Shown one piece after another: positions 7,664-15,679 of a stretch of DNA of 32,140 nt. Position 1 is the first letter of the stretch. Each line of letters starts with the position of its first letter. A program made the position numbers and the translations under genes. Location: NCBI GenBank assembly GCA_902826365.1, contig CADEEO010000020.1, forward strand, positions 1 to 32,140, given 5' to 3'. Source of the DNA: an uncultured Hyphomicrobiales bacterium. Its GTDB lineage: Bacteria; Pseudomonadota; Alphaproteobacteria; Rhizobiales; Aestuariivirgaceae. The notes beneath the pieces are model-generated. The model saw nothing but the letters and a program-made list of their open reading frames with translations, ran no database searches and was not told where the DNA came from.

Positions 7664-9505
7664 TTACTCGTCAAGCTCGCCCAAAACGGACGTGGCGCGG
7701 CTCACGGAAACCCGGCGGTTTTCCTGTTCCGCCTCGGCGGTGGGAATTTTCAGGTAGCGCTCGCCATAGCCTACGGTTTGCAGGTTTTGCGGCTCAATGA
7801 CGTAATAGGTCGTTAGCGCCTTCTTGATGGCGGCAGCGCGCTCGCGCGACAGCTTCAAGTTGGCGGCATCGGAACCCACCGCGTCGGTGTGGCCTTCGAT
7901 CAGGAACACCTCGCGCGGGTGCTTGCTCAGGACACGCTCCATGATCTCGCCGATACGGTCGAGATTGCCCACCTCTTCAGGGCGCACGAAGGCTTCGTTG
8001 AAGCCAAAGCGCACGGTATCGATTTCGATGCGCGGCAGGGCCTCGCGCAGATCAGGAGAGGCTTCAATTTCCTCTACCGTGTATTGGCGGTCAATTTTCC
8101 GGCGCGGCGCCGCGACGAGCACGTCTTCCAGCTCCTCGTCGTCAACTTCGGCGGCATAGACATCGTCCTGCTGGTCCGGATCATAGCCTTCGCCCAGTTC
8201 AATATCATACTGGTCATCCTCATATCGCGAGGCAAGCTCAGCCTGGCGCTGACGGCGTTCGCGCATCAGCCGTTTCTGGAGCAGCGCTTCATCACGCTGC
8301 CTGACTTCCCGCCAATAGGCGCGCTGATCTGCGCCATAGCGTTCGTCCCGGTCATACTGACGGTATACTTCCAGACGGCGGCGAAGCTCGTAGTCCTGCA
8401 GCTCATCGGACGGCCGGCGGTCATTCAGCACGATATCAAGGTTGAAGGTGTAATCCCTCTTGCTGAATTTTGACGGCTTGGGGGCCGGCTGGCCTCCAGC
8501 ATCGGGCTTGGATGGTTTGGGCGGCTCGGCCACCGCCACGCGGTTACGCAGGATTTCACGCTCGACACGCAGCTTCTTGCGCAGCGCCTGCTCGGTTTTG
8601 CGGGAGAGTTCATTGCCTGCCATCAGCTCACGAATGCCATCAAGCCGCTTGCGCAGATCTTCATCGGAGAGCTTGTCGGCGGGCGTTGGATCGTCAAGAT
8701 AGACCTTGGCCTTGGCTTCGGCTGCGGGAACTGCCGCGTTGCCGTCCAGTTGCTGGGACTGCTTTGCATCGGCTGGCGCAGCGGCGGCCGGCGGCTGTGC
8801 CTCAGCGACGGGCGGCTGTTCAATAACGGGAGGCTGCTCCACGACGACAGGCGGCGGTTCGGCTGCTGGCGGCTGCGCAGCGGTTTCGGGCTGCGCCTGT
8901 GGCGGCGATGTCTGGGCCGCGGTCTCGCGCGCCATCAATTCTTCGCGGGCTGCCTTGGCCATCCCGGCCAACTGCGCCTTTGTTTCATCAGGCAGTTTCT
9001 TGGCCTTGGAGAACTGGCGGGCCGTCTTGAAACGGTGGTCCAGTTCCTTGGTGCTGAGTTCGCTCAACGGGCGCTGATCGTTCAGAAGATTGGCCACGTC
9101 AGGCGGAAGTTCCACTGCCGCCGGGGCTGCGGCCTCGGCGGGCTGTTCAGCCGGCGCTTCACCTGCTGGCTGTTCGGCTGCAGGCTGGGCTGCCTGCTGT
9201 TCGCGGGCGGCTATTTCACTGCGCGCCGCCTGGGCCATGGCCTGCAACTGGTCGCGCGTTTCGGACGGGAGGCCTTTCATTTTCGAGAAACTGCGGGCCT
9301 GCTTGGCGCGGTTGCCAAGTTCATCGACTGAAAGTTCGGCAAGAGGCCTGCCGTCATTAAGCAAGACCAAAACTTCTTCCGGAACTTGCGGCGCTGCCTC
9401 TTCAACAGCAGGTTGCTCTTGGGCCGGGGCCTCGTCCTGGGCAAATGCCGGGGCCGAAAATAATGCCAAAGCCATAAGACTGGCGGTCAGGGGTAGGAAC
9501 TTCAT
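7664..9505 (-). CDS. Exported OmpA-family peptidoglycan-binding protein with four degenerate repeats
   Basis: A 613-aa envelope protein. A signal peptide (1-22, cleaving after AFA) is followed by four related units of about 58 residues at 44-102, 135-193, 266-325 and 355-420. Units 1 and 2 share the pattern LLND.RPL.ELS..EL..R.K.AR.FSK.K.LP.ET..QL; units 3 and 4 keep only the core and are more basic and Arg-rich. They are joined by long Pro/Ala/Glu/Gln linkers (103-134, 194-265). The C-terminal OmpA domain (about 494-603) has GHTDAVGSDAANLKLSRERA, with Asp541 and Arg556 in the positions that contact diaminopimelate in peptidoglycan. GGAGG lies 8 bases before the ATG at 9505. No beta-barrel is evident, so it is probably a periplasmic or lipid-free linker protein and not a porin. 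It has its own terminator. Confidence 0.85.
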   Translation of the reverse strand: MKFLPLTASLMALALFSAPAFAQDEAPAQEQPAVEEAAPQVPEEVLVLLNDGRPLAELSVDELGNRAKQARSFSKMKGLPSETRDQLQAMAQAARSEIAAREQQAAQPAAEQPAGEAPAEQPAEAAAPAAVELPPDVANLLNDQRPLSELSTKELDHRFKTARQFSKAKKLPDETKAQLAGMAKAAREELMARETAAQTSPPQAQPETAAQPPAAEPPPVVVEQPPVIEQPPVAEAQPPAAAAPADAKQSQQLDGNAAVPAAEAKAKVYLDDPTPADKLSDEDLRKRLDGIRELMAGNELSRKTEQALRKKLRVEREILRNRVAVAEPPKPSKPDAGGQPAPKPSKFSKRDYTFNLDIVLNDRRPSDELQDYELRRRLEVYRQYDRDERYGADQRAYWREVRQRDEALLQKRLMRERRQRQAELASRYEDDQYDIELGEGYDPDQQDDVYAAEVDDEELEDVLVAAPRRKIDRQYTVEEIEASPDLREALPRIEIDTVRFGFNEAFVRPEEVGNLDRIGEIMERVLSKHPREVFLIEGHTDAVGSDAANLKLSRERAAAIKKALTTYYVIEPQNLQTVGYGERYLKIPTAEAEQENRRVSVSRATSVLGELDE

Positions 9506-9664
9506 GTATGTCGCCTCCGAGGATGTGATGTGCGGAATGCACGCCAAACTGTTGATTCCGCCCCGGATTTAGGGGAGGTATGCGGCAGAACTATGGGATA
9601 ATTGCGTAGTTTTGCCACAAGTCTGAACGCCGATCTGCGATGTTTGTTCCCGGCAAAACCGGAA

Positions 9665-10408
9665 TTAAAGCCGTCCGGCCTCGATGATGCGCTTCAGAAA
9701 AGCCCGGGTGCGCTCCTCTTTGGGTTCGCCAAAAAGCTGCTCGGGCGGGCCTTCTTCATGGACAACACCCTCATAGAGGAAGCAGACCTTGGAGGCCACT
9801 TCGCGGGCAAAACCCATTTCATGGGTGGCGAGCAGCATGGTCATGCCCTGGATGGCGAGATCACGCACGATGTTCAAAACTTCCGACACCAGCTCGGGAT
9901 CAAGGGCGGAGGTGATCTCGTCCAGCAGCATGAGCTTGGGCTCCATGGCCAAGGCCCGGACAATGGCCACGCGCTGCTGCTGGCCGCCTGAAAGGCGATC
10001 CGGATATTCATCGGCCTTGGCTTCGAGGCCAATGCGCTTCAGGAGAAGCATGGCGCGGTCATCGGCTGCGGCCTGCTCCATCTTCAACACCCTGGTGGGC
10101 GCCAGGGTCACGTTTTCCAGCACGCTCATGTGCGGAAACAGGTTGAAGCTTTGGAAGACAATGCCAACCTGCTGGCGCAGCTTGTTTACGTCGACGCCAG
10201 GCCCGGACACCCGGTCATCCTCGAGCCGTATTTCGCCGCCCTGGATTTTCTCAAGGCCATTGATGCAGCGCAGGAGCGTGGATTTCCCGCAACCAGAAGG
10301 GCCAATAAGGCAGACGACCTGATGCTCGTTCACCTCCAGATTGATGCCGCGCAGCACGCGGATGGAGCCGAATTCCTTTTCAACGTTTTTCATTTCGAGA
10401 AAAGCCAT
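9665..10408 (-). CDS. Polar amino-acid ABC transporter, ATP-binding protein
   Basis: A 247-aa cytoplasmic ATPase that powers amino-acid import with the permease next to it. Walker A is GPSGCGKST (36-44), the Q-loop is at FQSFNLFPHMSVLEN, the signature is LSGGQQQR (139-146), Walker B is LMLLDE (159-164) and the switch His lies in LATHEMGFA. It resembles GlnQ/AapP-type subunits. The usual Pro after the Walker B Glu is Ile (LLDEITSALD); I recall DEV/DEI-TSALD in some members, so this need not be a defect. The ATG at 10408 is 1 base after the permease stop and follows AGGGGG; the longer frame would begin inside the permease gene. It is the last gene of the importer operon. Confidence 0.93.
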   Translation of the reverse strand: MAFLEMKNVEKEFGSIRVLRGINLEVNEHQVVCLIGPSGCGKSTLLRCINGLEKIQGGEIRLEDDRVSGPGVDVNKLRQQVGIVFQSFNLFPHMSVLENVTLAPTRVLKMEQAAADDRAMLLLKRIGLEAKADEYPDRLSGGQQQRVAIVRALAMEPKLMLLDEITSALDPELVSEVLNIVRDLAIQGMTMLLATHEMGFAREVASKVCFLYEGVVHEEGPPEQLFGEPKEERTRAFLKRIIEAGRL

Positions 10409-10409
10409 G

Positions 10410-11585
10410 TCAGCCCCCTGCCCTGGTGCGGGCATTGTCGCGCTCGATGAGCTTGTCGACAAAGCGGGCCTGCGGGATGGTGATCAGCACAAAGAGGATC
10501 GCTACAATGGTCACGGCCGACAGGTTGAAGGCATTTGAGGCAATGATGCGTGACTGGTTGAAGGCGTCGATGACGCCCACCACCTGCACGAGCGCCGTGT
10601 CCTTCTGCAGCCCAATGAAATCATTAAGCAGCGGCGCCATGATGCGGCGCACGGCTTGCGGCACAACAACATAGCGCATGGTCTGCATGTAGGAGAGGCC
10701 AAGCGAGCGCGCCGCCGACACTTGGCTCCAGTGGATGCTTTCAATGCCGGACCGGTAGACTTCGGCCACGTAGGCGCCATAGGTGAGGGTAAGCGCCAGG
10801 ATGCACCACCAAATCACGGGAATGCGGGTGGCCGTCTTGAGTTCCGCCGGGGTCATGGCCGACAGGTCCATGAACAATCCCATGACCTTTGGCACGATGA
10901 GTTCGGGAAGCCCTGAAATGGGAATGCCGAAGCCGATGAGATACAGGGTGACAACGGCCGGCAGGCCGCGGAAGACATCGCAGTAGATGATAGCCAGTGC
11001 CCGAATGGGCCTGCCCGCCGGGCCCGGCAGCATGCGCGCCAGGGCCACAACCAAGCCCCACGCCAGCACCAGAATTTCGGCCACCACAAAGATGAACAGG
11101 TTGTTGAGAAAAAATGACTTGGTGACCAGCCACCACTTCTCGCTCATCAGGGGCAGGAAGAAAAAGGTTTTCCCCACCGCCGCATCGTTGGTGAGGATGA
11201 AGCAAATGAAGGCCAGCGCCACGAGGCCGAAGCTGCCCCAGCCAAAGGTGAGCCAGGCGGAATCGCGTGCCTCCGATGTGGCAATGCGCATTTCGGCGAG
11301 ATCATTTCTGGAAAGCGCCGCCCTTGCGACGGCTGATTTTCTCAGCGCCCTGAGAGCCGGAAGAAATGTCAGCGCGGACAGCAACAGGACAGCGCCAAAA
11401 AGCAGCTCCCAGCCAAGCCCGTAAAAATCCAGGCCGCGTAGCGCAATGCGCACGAGGGCGGTTGCGCCAAAAGTCGCCACCACGCAGAGACCGGCAAACC
11501 ACACGGCCGTGAGGCTGATCCGCGTCGCATCATTGGGATTTTTTACGGAAGTTTCCGGTGCGTTCAATGTTTGGCCTGGGTGCAA
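10410..11585 (-). CDS. Polar amino-acid ABC transporter, permease
   Basis: A 391-aa inner-membrane subunit. The HisM/GlnP-type permease core is in the C-terminal 240 residues: DVFRGLPAVVTLYLIGFG, YGAYVAEVYRSGIESI, then the EAA loop (SAARSLGLSYMQTMRYVVVPQAVR) that docks on the ATPase. About 150 extra N-terminal residues hold two or three more hydrophobic segments, as in AapM-type long permeases. Only one permease gene is present, so a homodimer or a distant partner is implied. The first in-frame start is TTG at 11585, which lies in the T-rich tail of the terminator just upstream; another TTG is 6 codons on. The start is therefore uncertain. The stop is 1 base before the ATPase ATG. Confidence 0.9.
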   Translation of the reverse strand: MHPGQTLNAPETSVKNPNDATRISLTAVWFAGLCVVATFGATALVRIALRGLDFYGLGWELLFGAVLLLSALTFLPALRALRKSAVARAALSRNDLAEMRIATSEARDSAWLTFGWGSFGLVALAFICFILTNDAAVGKTFFFLPLMSEKWWLVTKSFFLNNLFIFVVAEILVLAWGLVVALARMLPGPAGRPIRALAIIYCDVFRGLPAVVTLYLIGFGIPISGLPELIVPKVMGLFMDLSAMTPAELKTATRIPVIWWCILALTLTYGAYVAEVYRSGIESIHWSQVSAARSLGLSYMQTMRYVVVPQAVRRIMAPLLNDFIGLQKDTALVQVVGVIDAFNQSRIIASNAFNLSAVTIVAILFVLITIPQARFVDKLIERDNARTRAGG

Positions 11586-11592
11586 AAAGAAA

Positions 11593-11613
11593 CCCCCGCG
11601 CGCAACGCGGGGG
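11593..11613 (-). terminator. Internal terminator between binding-protein and permease genes
   Basis: An 8-base-pair GC-only stem (CCCCCGCG at 11593-11600 and CGCGGGGG at 11606-11613) with a 5-base loop. On the minus strand it is followed by TTTCTTTTT, a good rho-independent terminator. It lies 14 bases after the binding-protein stop and directly before the permease start, so it should make the binding protein more abundant than the membrane subunits. Confidence 0.8.
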
Positions 11614-11627
11614 CTCCAGCCTAGATG

Positions 11628-12467
11628 TTATTCAAAGTAGGGAATTGTGGCGGGATCCTTGCCCCAGGCGGCAGCCAGGTATTTTTCCCCGAGCTTTTTC
11701 ATCGTGCCGTCGTCAATCATGGACTGAAGGATTTTGTCGATGACGGCCCCATTGGCATAGCCTTTTTCATAGATCGCGCCATAGGCCTCGCCGGTCTTGT
11801 ACTGGCCGACCACCACGGATTTGCCTCCAGTGCTCTTCTCTTCGGCCAAGGTAATGGAGGTATCCGTCATTGCCGCGTCAATCTGGCCGGCACGCAGCGC
11901 GGTGAACATGTCACCCTGGTCCGGGTACATCTGAACATTCGTCAAACCGAGCTTTTCAGTTGCAAACGCGGCGCCCGTCGTCGCCTGCTGCAGGCCCACC
12001 TTTGCCGTCTTGATGCTTGTGGCGTCAACTGGCGCGTCAGCACGGGTAAGCACGCCAATATCAGAGTAGAAATAGGGAATCGAGAAATCGACCACTTTCT
12101 TGCGGTCGTCGGTGATCGAAACTTCCGACAGGGTGAGATCGTAGCCCGAGGTCTGGCCGGCAACCAATGGGTCCCAGCCGACGTTGACCACTTCCAGCTT
12201 GTCATAGCCGGCGCGCCAGGCAATTTCAGCGGCCATGCAGTATTCCATGCCGTCCTTGATGGCTTCTGGCGTATCGCCATTCCACCAAATGGGGGCTGGC
12301 AGGGAAACCTGGACCGTAAGCTGGCCGGGCTTGGCGGGGGTGGCGATAGGAATGGAGCCCTTGGCCCCGGACAATTCACAATTGCCGATCATGTCCATGG
12401 ACATGGCGGAGCTTGAGAAGGCCAGCAAAGCGGCAAGTGCGAGGAAACTGCGTTTAGTCTGCGTCAT
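11628..12467 (-). CDS. Polar amino-acid ABC transporter, periplasmic binding protein (SBP family 3)
   Basis: A 279-aa exported binding protein that captures the substrate for the adjacent permease/ATPase. The signal peptide (about 1-23: TQTKRSF, then a LALAALLAFSSSA core) is followed by a family-3 bilobed fold. Family features are GWDPLVAGQTSGYDLTLSEVSITDDRKKVVDFSIPYFYSDIGVL, then ALRAGQIDAAMTDT and the C-terminal IDKILQSMIDDGTMKKLGEKYL. The residues do not identify the amino acid bound. Two adjacent ATGs exist (12470 and 12467); the second has the better 6-base spacing from GGGAG. The next gene in the operon is reached only through a terminator. The gene is divergent from a small exported orphan across 113 bases. 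Confidence 0.92.
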   Translation of the reverse strand: MTQTKRSFLALAALLAFSSSAMSMDMIGNCELSGAKGSIPIATPAKPGQLTVQVSLPAPIWWNGDTPEAIKDGMEYCMAAEIAWRAGYDKLEVVNVGWDPLVAGQTSGYDLTLSEVSITDDRKKVVDFSIPYFYSDIGVLTRADAPVDATSIKTAKVGLQQATTGAAFATEKLGLTNVQMYPDQGDMFTALRAGQIDAAMTDTSITLAEEKSTGGKSVVVGQYKTGEAYGAIYEKGYANGAVIDKILQSMIDDGTMKKLGEKYLAAAWGKDPATIPYFE

Positions 12468-12568
12468 CATATTCTCCCAGTTTTTAGTCTTGATACGGAG
12501 CATACACCGAAATGGGGGAGAGGCTACAGGGGTTAAATGCGACATATTTTGACCTCGTTTTCAGGCCT

Positions 12569-12574
12569 TATACT
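12569..12574 (+). promoter_or_regulatory. Possible -10 box for a leaderless transcript
   Basis: TATACT ends 6 bases before the ATG at 12581, so transcription would begin at or next to the start codon. No Shine-Dalgarno sequence precedes that ATG. A TTGACC at 12549-12554 is only 14 bases away, too close for an ideal -35 box. Leaderless mRNAs are common in alphaproteobacteria such as Caulobacter; here it is an inference from spacing only. Confidence 0.3.
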
Positions 12575-12580
12575 GATGCC

Positions 12581-12859
12581 ATGAGCATGAAGATTCCCGT
12601 GGCCCTGTCTGCTTTTGGAATAGCCGGCCTCGTCTTTGCCATGCAAGCTGACGCAGACGACGGCAGGGCAATTCCACTGGAAAAGCGGGGCATGATCCCA
12701 GGCACCATGGCGCACCTTGGAAACGTGAAACTCCGGGAAGCTCCCCCGTTTCCGGCCTACATCGTAAACAATGACAATATACAGCGGGCGGACGAAGAGA
12801 CGGCAAGATTTATCACCGGACTCTCACGTAACTGCTTGCAGGGATCCTGGGACGAGTAA
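12581..12859 (+). CDS. Small exported protein of unknown function
   Basis: About 92 residues. After MSMKIP a hydrophobic stretch (VALSAFGIAGLVFAMQADA) reads as a signal peptide with cleavage near ADA; the mature part is about 67 residues, rich in charged residues, with one Cys near the C-terminus (RNCLQGSWDE). No family is recognised. The start could be ATG 12581 or ATG 12587; neither has a clear ribosome binding site, and the first sits just after a TATACT box. Further in-frame upstream sequence (from 12512) has no signal-peptide logic. Its TAA is one base from the convergent ppc stop. The signal peptide and position support a real gene, but codon evidence in so short a frame is weak. Confidence 0.55.
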   Translation: MSMKIPVALSAFGIAGLVFAMQADADDGRAIPLEKRGMIPGTMAHLGNVKLREAPPFPAYIVNNDNIQRADEETARFITGLSRNCLQGSWDE

Positions 12860-12860
12860 A

Positions 12861-15554
12861 TCAGCCCGTCCAGCCGAGGCCGCCGGCGACGCAGTTCATG
12901 GTCATCAGCAGCGGCATGTTCACCCGGTCGTCGCCTTTTTTCTCACGCGCCTCGCGCAGCAATTGCACCTGCCAAAGATTGGCCCGGTCAACGATGGGAC
13001 GCACCCGTTCAAAACGCCGCCTGAGACCCTGGAAGCGTTCGCACAGAACTTTCTCTCCGGTGAGCTCCAGAATGGAGCGGCTGGTGCGGCGGTGCTCGTG
13101 GCTGATGACGGCGAAAATGCGTTCGGCATCAATCCGGTCTGGGACAAGTTCGGCGTATTTCTCGGCGACGCGCATGTCGGCCAGGAAAAGGGACTTTTCC
13201 ACTTCGTCAACGGCGAGCCTGAATCCGCGCGATTTGTTGAACATGTCGCGGAGCAACGTGAGGCCCTGGGGGCCACGGGCCGAGAGAAAGTCGTCAAGCG
13301 CGTAACCCAGCCCGTACCAGCCGGTAAGCAGGTGGCGGTTCTGGCTCCAGGCGAAGACCCAAGGAATGGCGCGAAGGTCTTCAATGCCCTTGGCGCCGAA
13401 GCGGCGCGCCGGGCGCGAACCGATTTTCAACAGCGCCAATTCCTCTACCGGGCTTGCGGCATGAAAATAGCTGAGCAAGGCCTTGTCCTCCGCCAGCTTG
13501 CGGTAGGCCTTGAACGACAGGCTGGCGATTTCCTCAACCGCCTTCTGATGTTCGGGGTTGAGGCGCAATTCCGGCTCTTCGCCGGATTTCAAGGTGTGAA
13601 CCAGGACGCTGGACGTCAGCACTTCCAGATTGTTCTGCGCGGTTCCGCGGTTGGCGAATTTCGAGGAAACAACTTCGCCCTGCTCGGTCACGCGCATATG
13701 GCCATTGATGGTGCCTGCCGGCTGGGCGGCAATGGCCCTGCCGGTTGGCGCGCCGCCGCGGCTCACGGAACCGCCGCGGCCATGGAAGAAGCTGATGGCA
13801 ACGCCCGCCTCCTTGCCGACACGAAGGAGCCGGCGCTGGGCTTCAAACAATTCAAAGCTGGCGCAGAAAAAGCCGCCGTCCTTGTTGCTGTCGGAATAGC
13901 CCAGCATGATTTCCTGCCGGCCGCCGCTGTCGTTCACGGATTTCTTCACAACGCCGGTTGCCAGGAGTTCCTTCATGATGGCGGGGCCGGCGCGCAGATC
14001 GTCAATGGTTTCAAAGAGCGGCACGATGCGCAGCCTGCAGCTTTCGCTGCTGGTATCATCGCGGAACAGGCCGCAGTATTTGGCGAGCAGGTAAAGCCCG
14101 AGCACATCGGCGGCGGAGCGCGTCATGGAGAGAATGAAAGTGCCAACGGATTGCGGATCGGGGCCATCCAGGGTTTCGCGGATGAGATAGAGGAGATCGA
14201 GAAGTTCGCGCGCCTCCTCGGAAACGCCGAAGAAATTGGGCAGGAAGCCCAAGGGCTTGTTGAGTTCATCGACGATCCAGGCGGTCCATTCCGGACTGCC
14301 TTCCTGGGGAACGCTGACCTTCGCAAGCGGATTCATCTTGTGCCAGATTTCCTGCAGCACCCGGTTCGTCACTGTGGTGTTCTGGCGGATGTCGAGGCTT
14401 ACGGTGCGGAAGCCGAATATTTCCGCTTCCCAGCGCACGGGGCGCACGAGGGTTGCGGCAATGCTCACTGCTTTCACGTCAACGAGCGAGCGCTCCGCAG
14501 CGGCGAGTTCGGCAATGAACTCAGCCACATCGCGAAACGGCTTTGCCCCCGGCGCATCCTTCAAGCGAAGGCGCAGGGCACTGAAGAGCTGGCGGAAGGG
14601 TTCATGCGGATTGCGCTGCCTTATGCTTTCGCCCTGCCCTGAAGCTTCCAATTGCTGCGTCAGGCGCGCGGCGAATTCATCAGAAAAATTCACTTCATTG
14701 CCGCTGAGTGAAATGAGCTGGATCAATTCGGTCAGGCGCTTTTCCAGCCGCTCGACCGCGGCTCTGCGGTTTTCCAGCAGGGCGTTGCGCGTGGTGGCAA
14801 CTGTGACAAAAGGATTGCCGTCGCGGTCACCGCCAATCCAGGAGGAAAATTTCAGGGGCGGGCGCACGTGGCTTGGCAATTCCGGATAGTGCCGCTGCAG
14901 GGCGGATTCCATAAGATCGCAAAGCGAGGCAGTGCGGTCAAACAGGGCTTCCCTGAAAAAATGCAGTCCCCAGGAAATTTCCGATTCAACGGTTGGCTTT
15001 TCAATGCGGATTTCGCCGGTCATCCAGAGGAGATCGATTTCATTGCGCAGGAGACCGATCAGCGCCTTGCGCTCACGCGGCGTCCAGCGCGGGCTTTCCA
15101 GTTCATAGAGCTTCAGATAGATGCGGCGATGAATTTCCAGGACGGTGACGCGCTTGGCCTCGGTGGGGTGCGCCGTGATCGTGGGTTGAACGTCAATCGT
15201 GTCCAGGGCCTTCTGAACGTTTTCGGGGGTCACGCCAAAAGCCGCAATCTGGGAGAAGGCATGGGACAGAGAACCCGTCACCACATCTGGACCGCCCTGC
15301 TTTTCAGATTCGCGGCGGTTGCGGATGGCGGCATTTTCCTCGGCGATGTTGAGGAGCTGCAGCCAGATGCCAATGGCCTGCAAGGCGTGTTCAATGAGGT
15401 GGGGCGGGATGCCGGCGGCCTCTTCGGGCTCGTCAATGACGCTCAAAACCGAGGGTTCGCGCAGGCGAATGACCTGACGAAGGAGATCGCGGAGCATGAC
15501 GGTGATTTCGTCGATATAGGCGCTGTCTTCAGCGGCCAACACGCGCTTGTCCAT
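12861..15554 (-). CDS. ppc: Phosphoenolpyruvate carboxylase
   Basis: An 897-aa cytosolic enzyme that carboxylates phosphoenolpyruvate to oxaloacetate, refilling the TCA cycle. The active-site motifs are present: TAHPTEAKR with catalytic His129, SSWIGGDRDGNPFVT, MLGYSDSNKDGG, and the Gly-rich FFHGRGGSVSRGGAP loop. Length matches bacterial enzymes (about 880-940 aa). The C-terminus, normally ending in an Asn-Thr-Gly that reaches into the active site, here reads GLGWTG, with Trp in place of the usual Asn. The ATG at 15554 follows AAGGG; in-frame starts at 15569 (ATG) and 15587 (GTG) lack good ribosome sites. The gene is alone on its strand and divergent from the ABC-F operon. Confidence 0.95.
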   Translation of the reverse strand: MDKRVLAAEDSAYIDEITVMLRDLLRQVIRLREPSVLSVIDEPEEAAGIPPHLIEHALQAIGIWLQLLNIAEENAAIRNRRESEKQGGPDVVTGSLSHAFSQIAAFGVTPENVQKALDTIDVQPTITAHPTEAKRVTVLEIHRRIYLKLYELESPRWTPRERKALIGLLRNEIDLLWMTGEIRIEKPTVESEISWGLHFFREALFDRTASLCDLMESALQRHYPELPSHVRPPLKFSSWIGGDRDGNPFVTVATTRNALLENRRAAVERLEKRLTELIQLISLSGNEVNFSDEFAARLTQQLEASGQGESIRQRNPHEPFRQLFSALRLRLKDAPGAKPFRDVAEFIAELAAAERSLVDVKAVSIAATLVRPVRWEAEIFGFRTVSLDIRQNTTVTNRVLQEIWHKMNPLAKVSVPQEGSPEWTAWIVDELNKPLGFLPNFFGVSEEARELLDLLYLIRETLDGPDPQSVGTFILSMTRSAADVLGLYLLAKYCGLFRDDTSSESCRLRIVPLFETIDDLRAGPAIMKELLATGVVKKSVNDSGGRQEIMLGYSDSNKDGGFFCASFELFEAQRRLLRVGKEAGVAISFFHGRGGSVSRGGAPTGRAIAAQPAGTINGHMRVTEQGEVVSSKFANRGTAQNNLEVLTSSVLVHTLKSGEEPELRLNPEHQKAVEEIASLSFKAYRKLAEDKALLSYFHAASPVEELALLKIGSRPARRFGAKGIEDLRAIPWVFAWSQNRHLLTGWYGLGYALDDFLSARGPQGLTLLRDMFNKSRGFRLAVDEVEKSLFLADMRVAEKYAELVPDRIDAERIFAVISHEHRRTSRSILELTGEKVLCERFQGLRRRFERVRPIVDRANLWQVQLLREAREKKGDDRVNMPLLMTMNCVAGGLGWTG

Positions 15555-15599
15555 ATTGCCCTTAACCATTTGAGTGGCGCACCTCACGCCGCACGATAA

Positions 15600-15628
15600 T
15601 TTGTGCAGCGCAACATTGTTTCTGTCAA
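15600..15628 (-). promoter_or_regulatory. Candidate ppc promoter
   Basis: On the minus strand a consensus TTGACA (15628-15623) is followed 17 bases later by CACAAA (15605-15600), or with one more base by ACAAAT. The -35 box is perfect but the -10 box is poor. The start of transcription would be about 40 bases before the ppc ATG. On the plus strand GATAAT (15632-15637) might serve the ABC-F operon, but has no convincing -35 partner. Confidence 0.3.
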
Positions 15629-15679
15629 TGCGATAATGAGGGTTTCCCGTTTCACATTCTGCCGCTAGAACGCCGCTCC

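Noticed and set aside
9506-9664. Imperfect inverted repeat around CCGG-TTTTG-CCGG downstream of the ABC ATPase gene as a terminator
   Set aside because: The stem has a mismatch, is very short and lacks a T-tract.
9659-12467. Defective ABC importer because of LLDEIT in the ATPase
   Set aside because: Other key motifs are intact, and variation of this Pro is, as far as I recall, seen in working amino-acid transporters.
12771-14642. Plus-strand frame of 623 codons opposite ppc
   Set aside because: ppc is certain, and the antisense product has no recognisable domain and an Ala/Gly/His-rich composition typical of a shadow.
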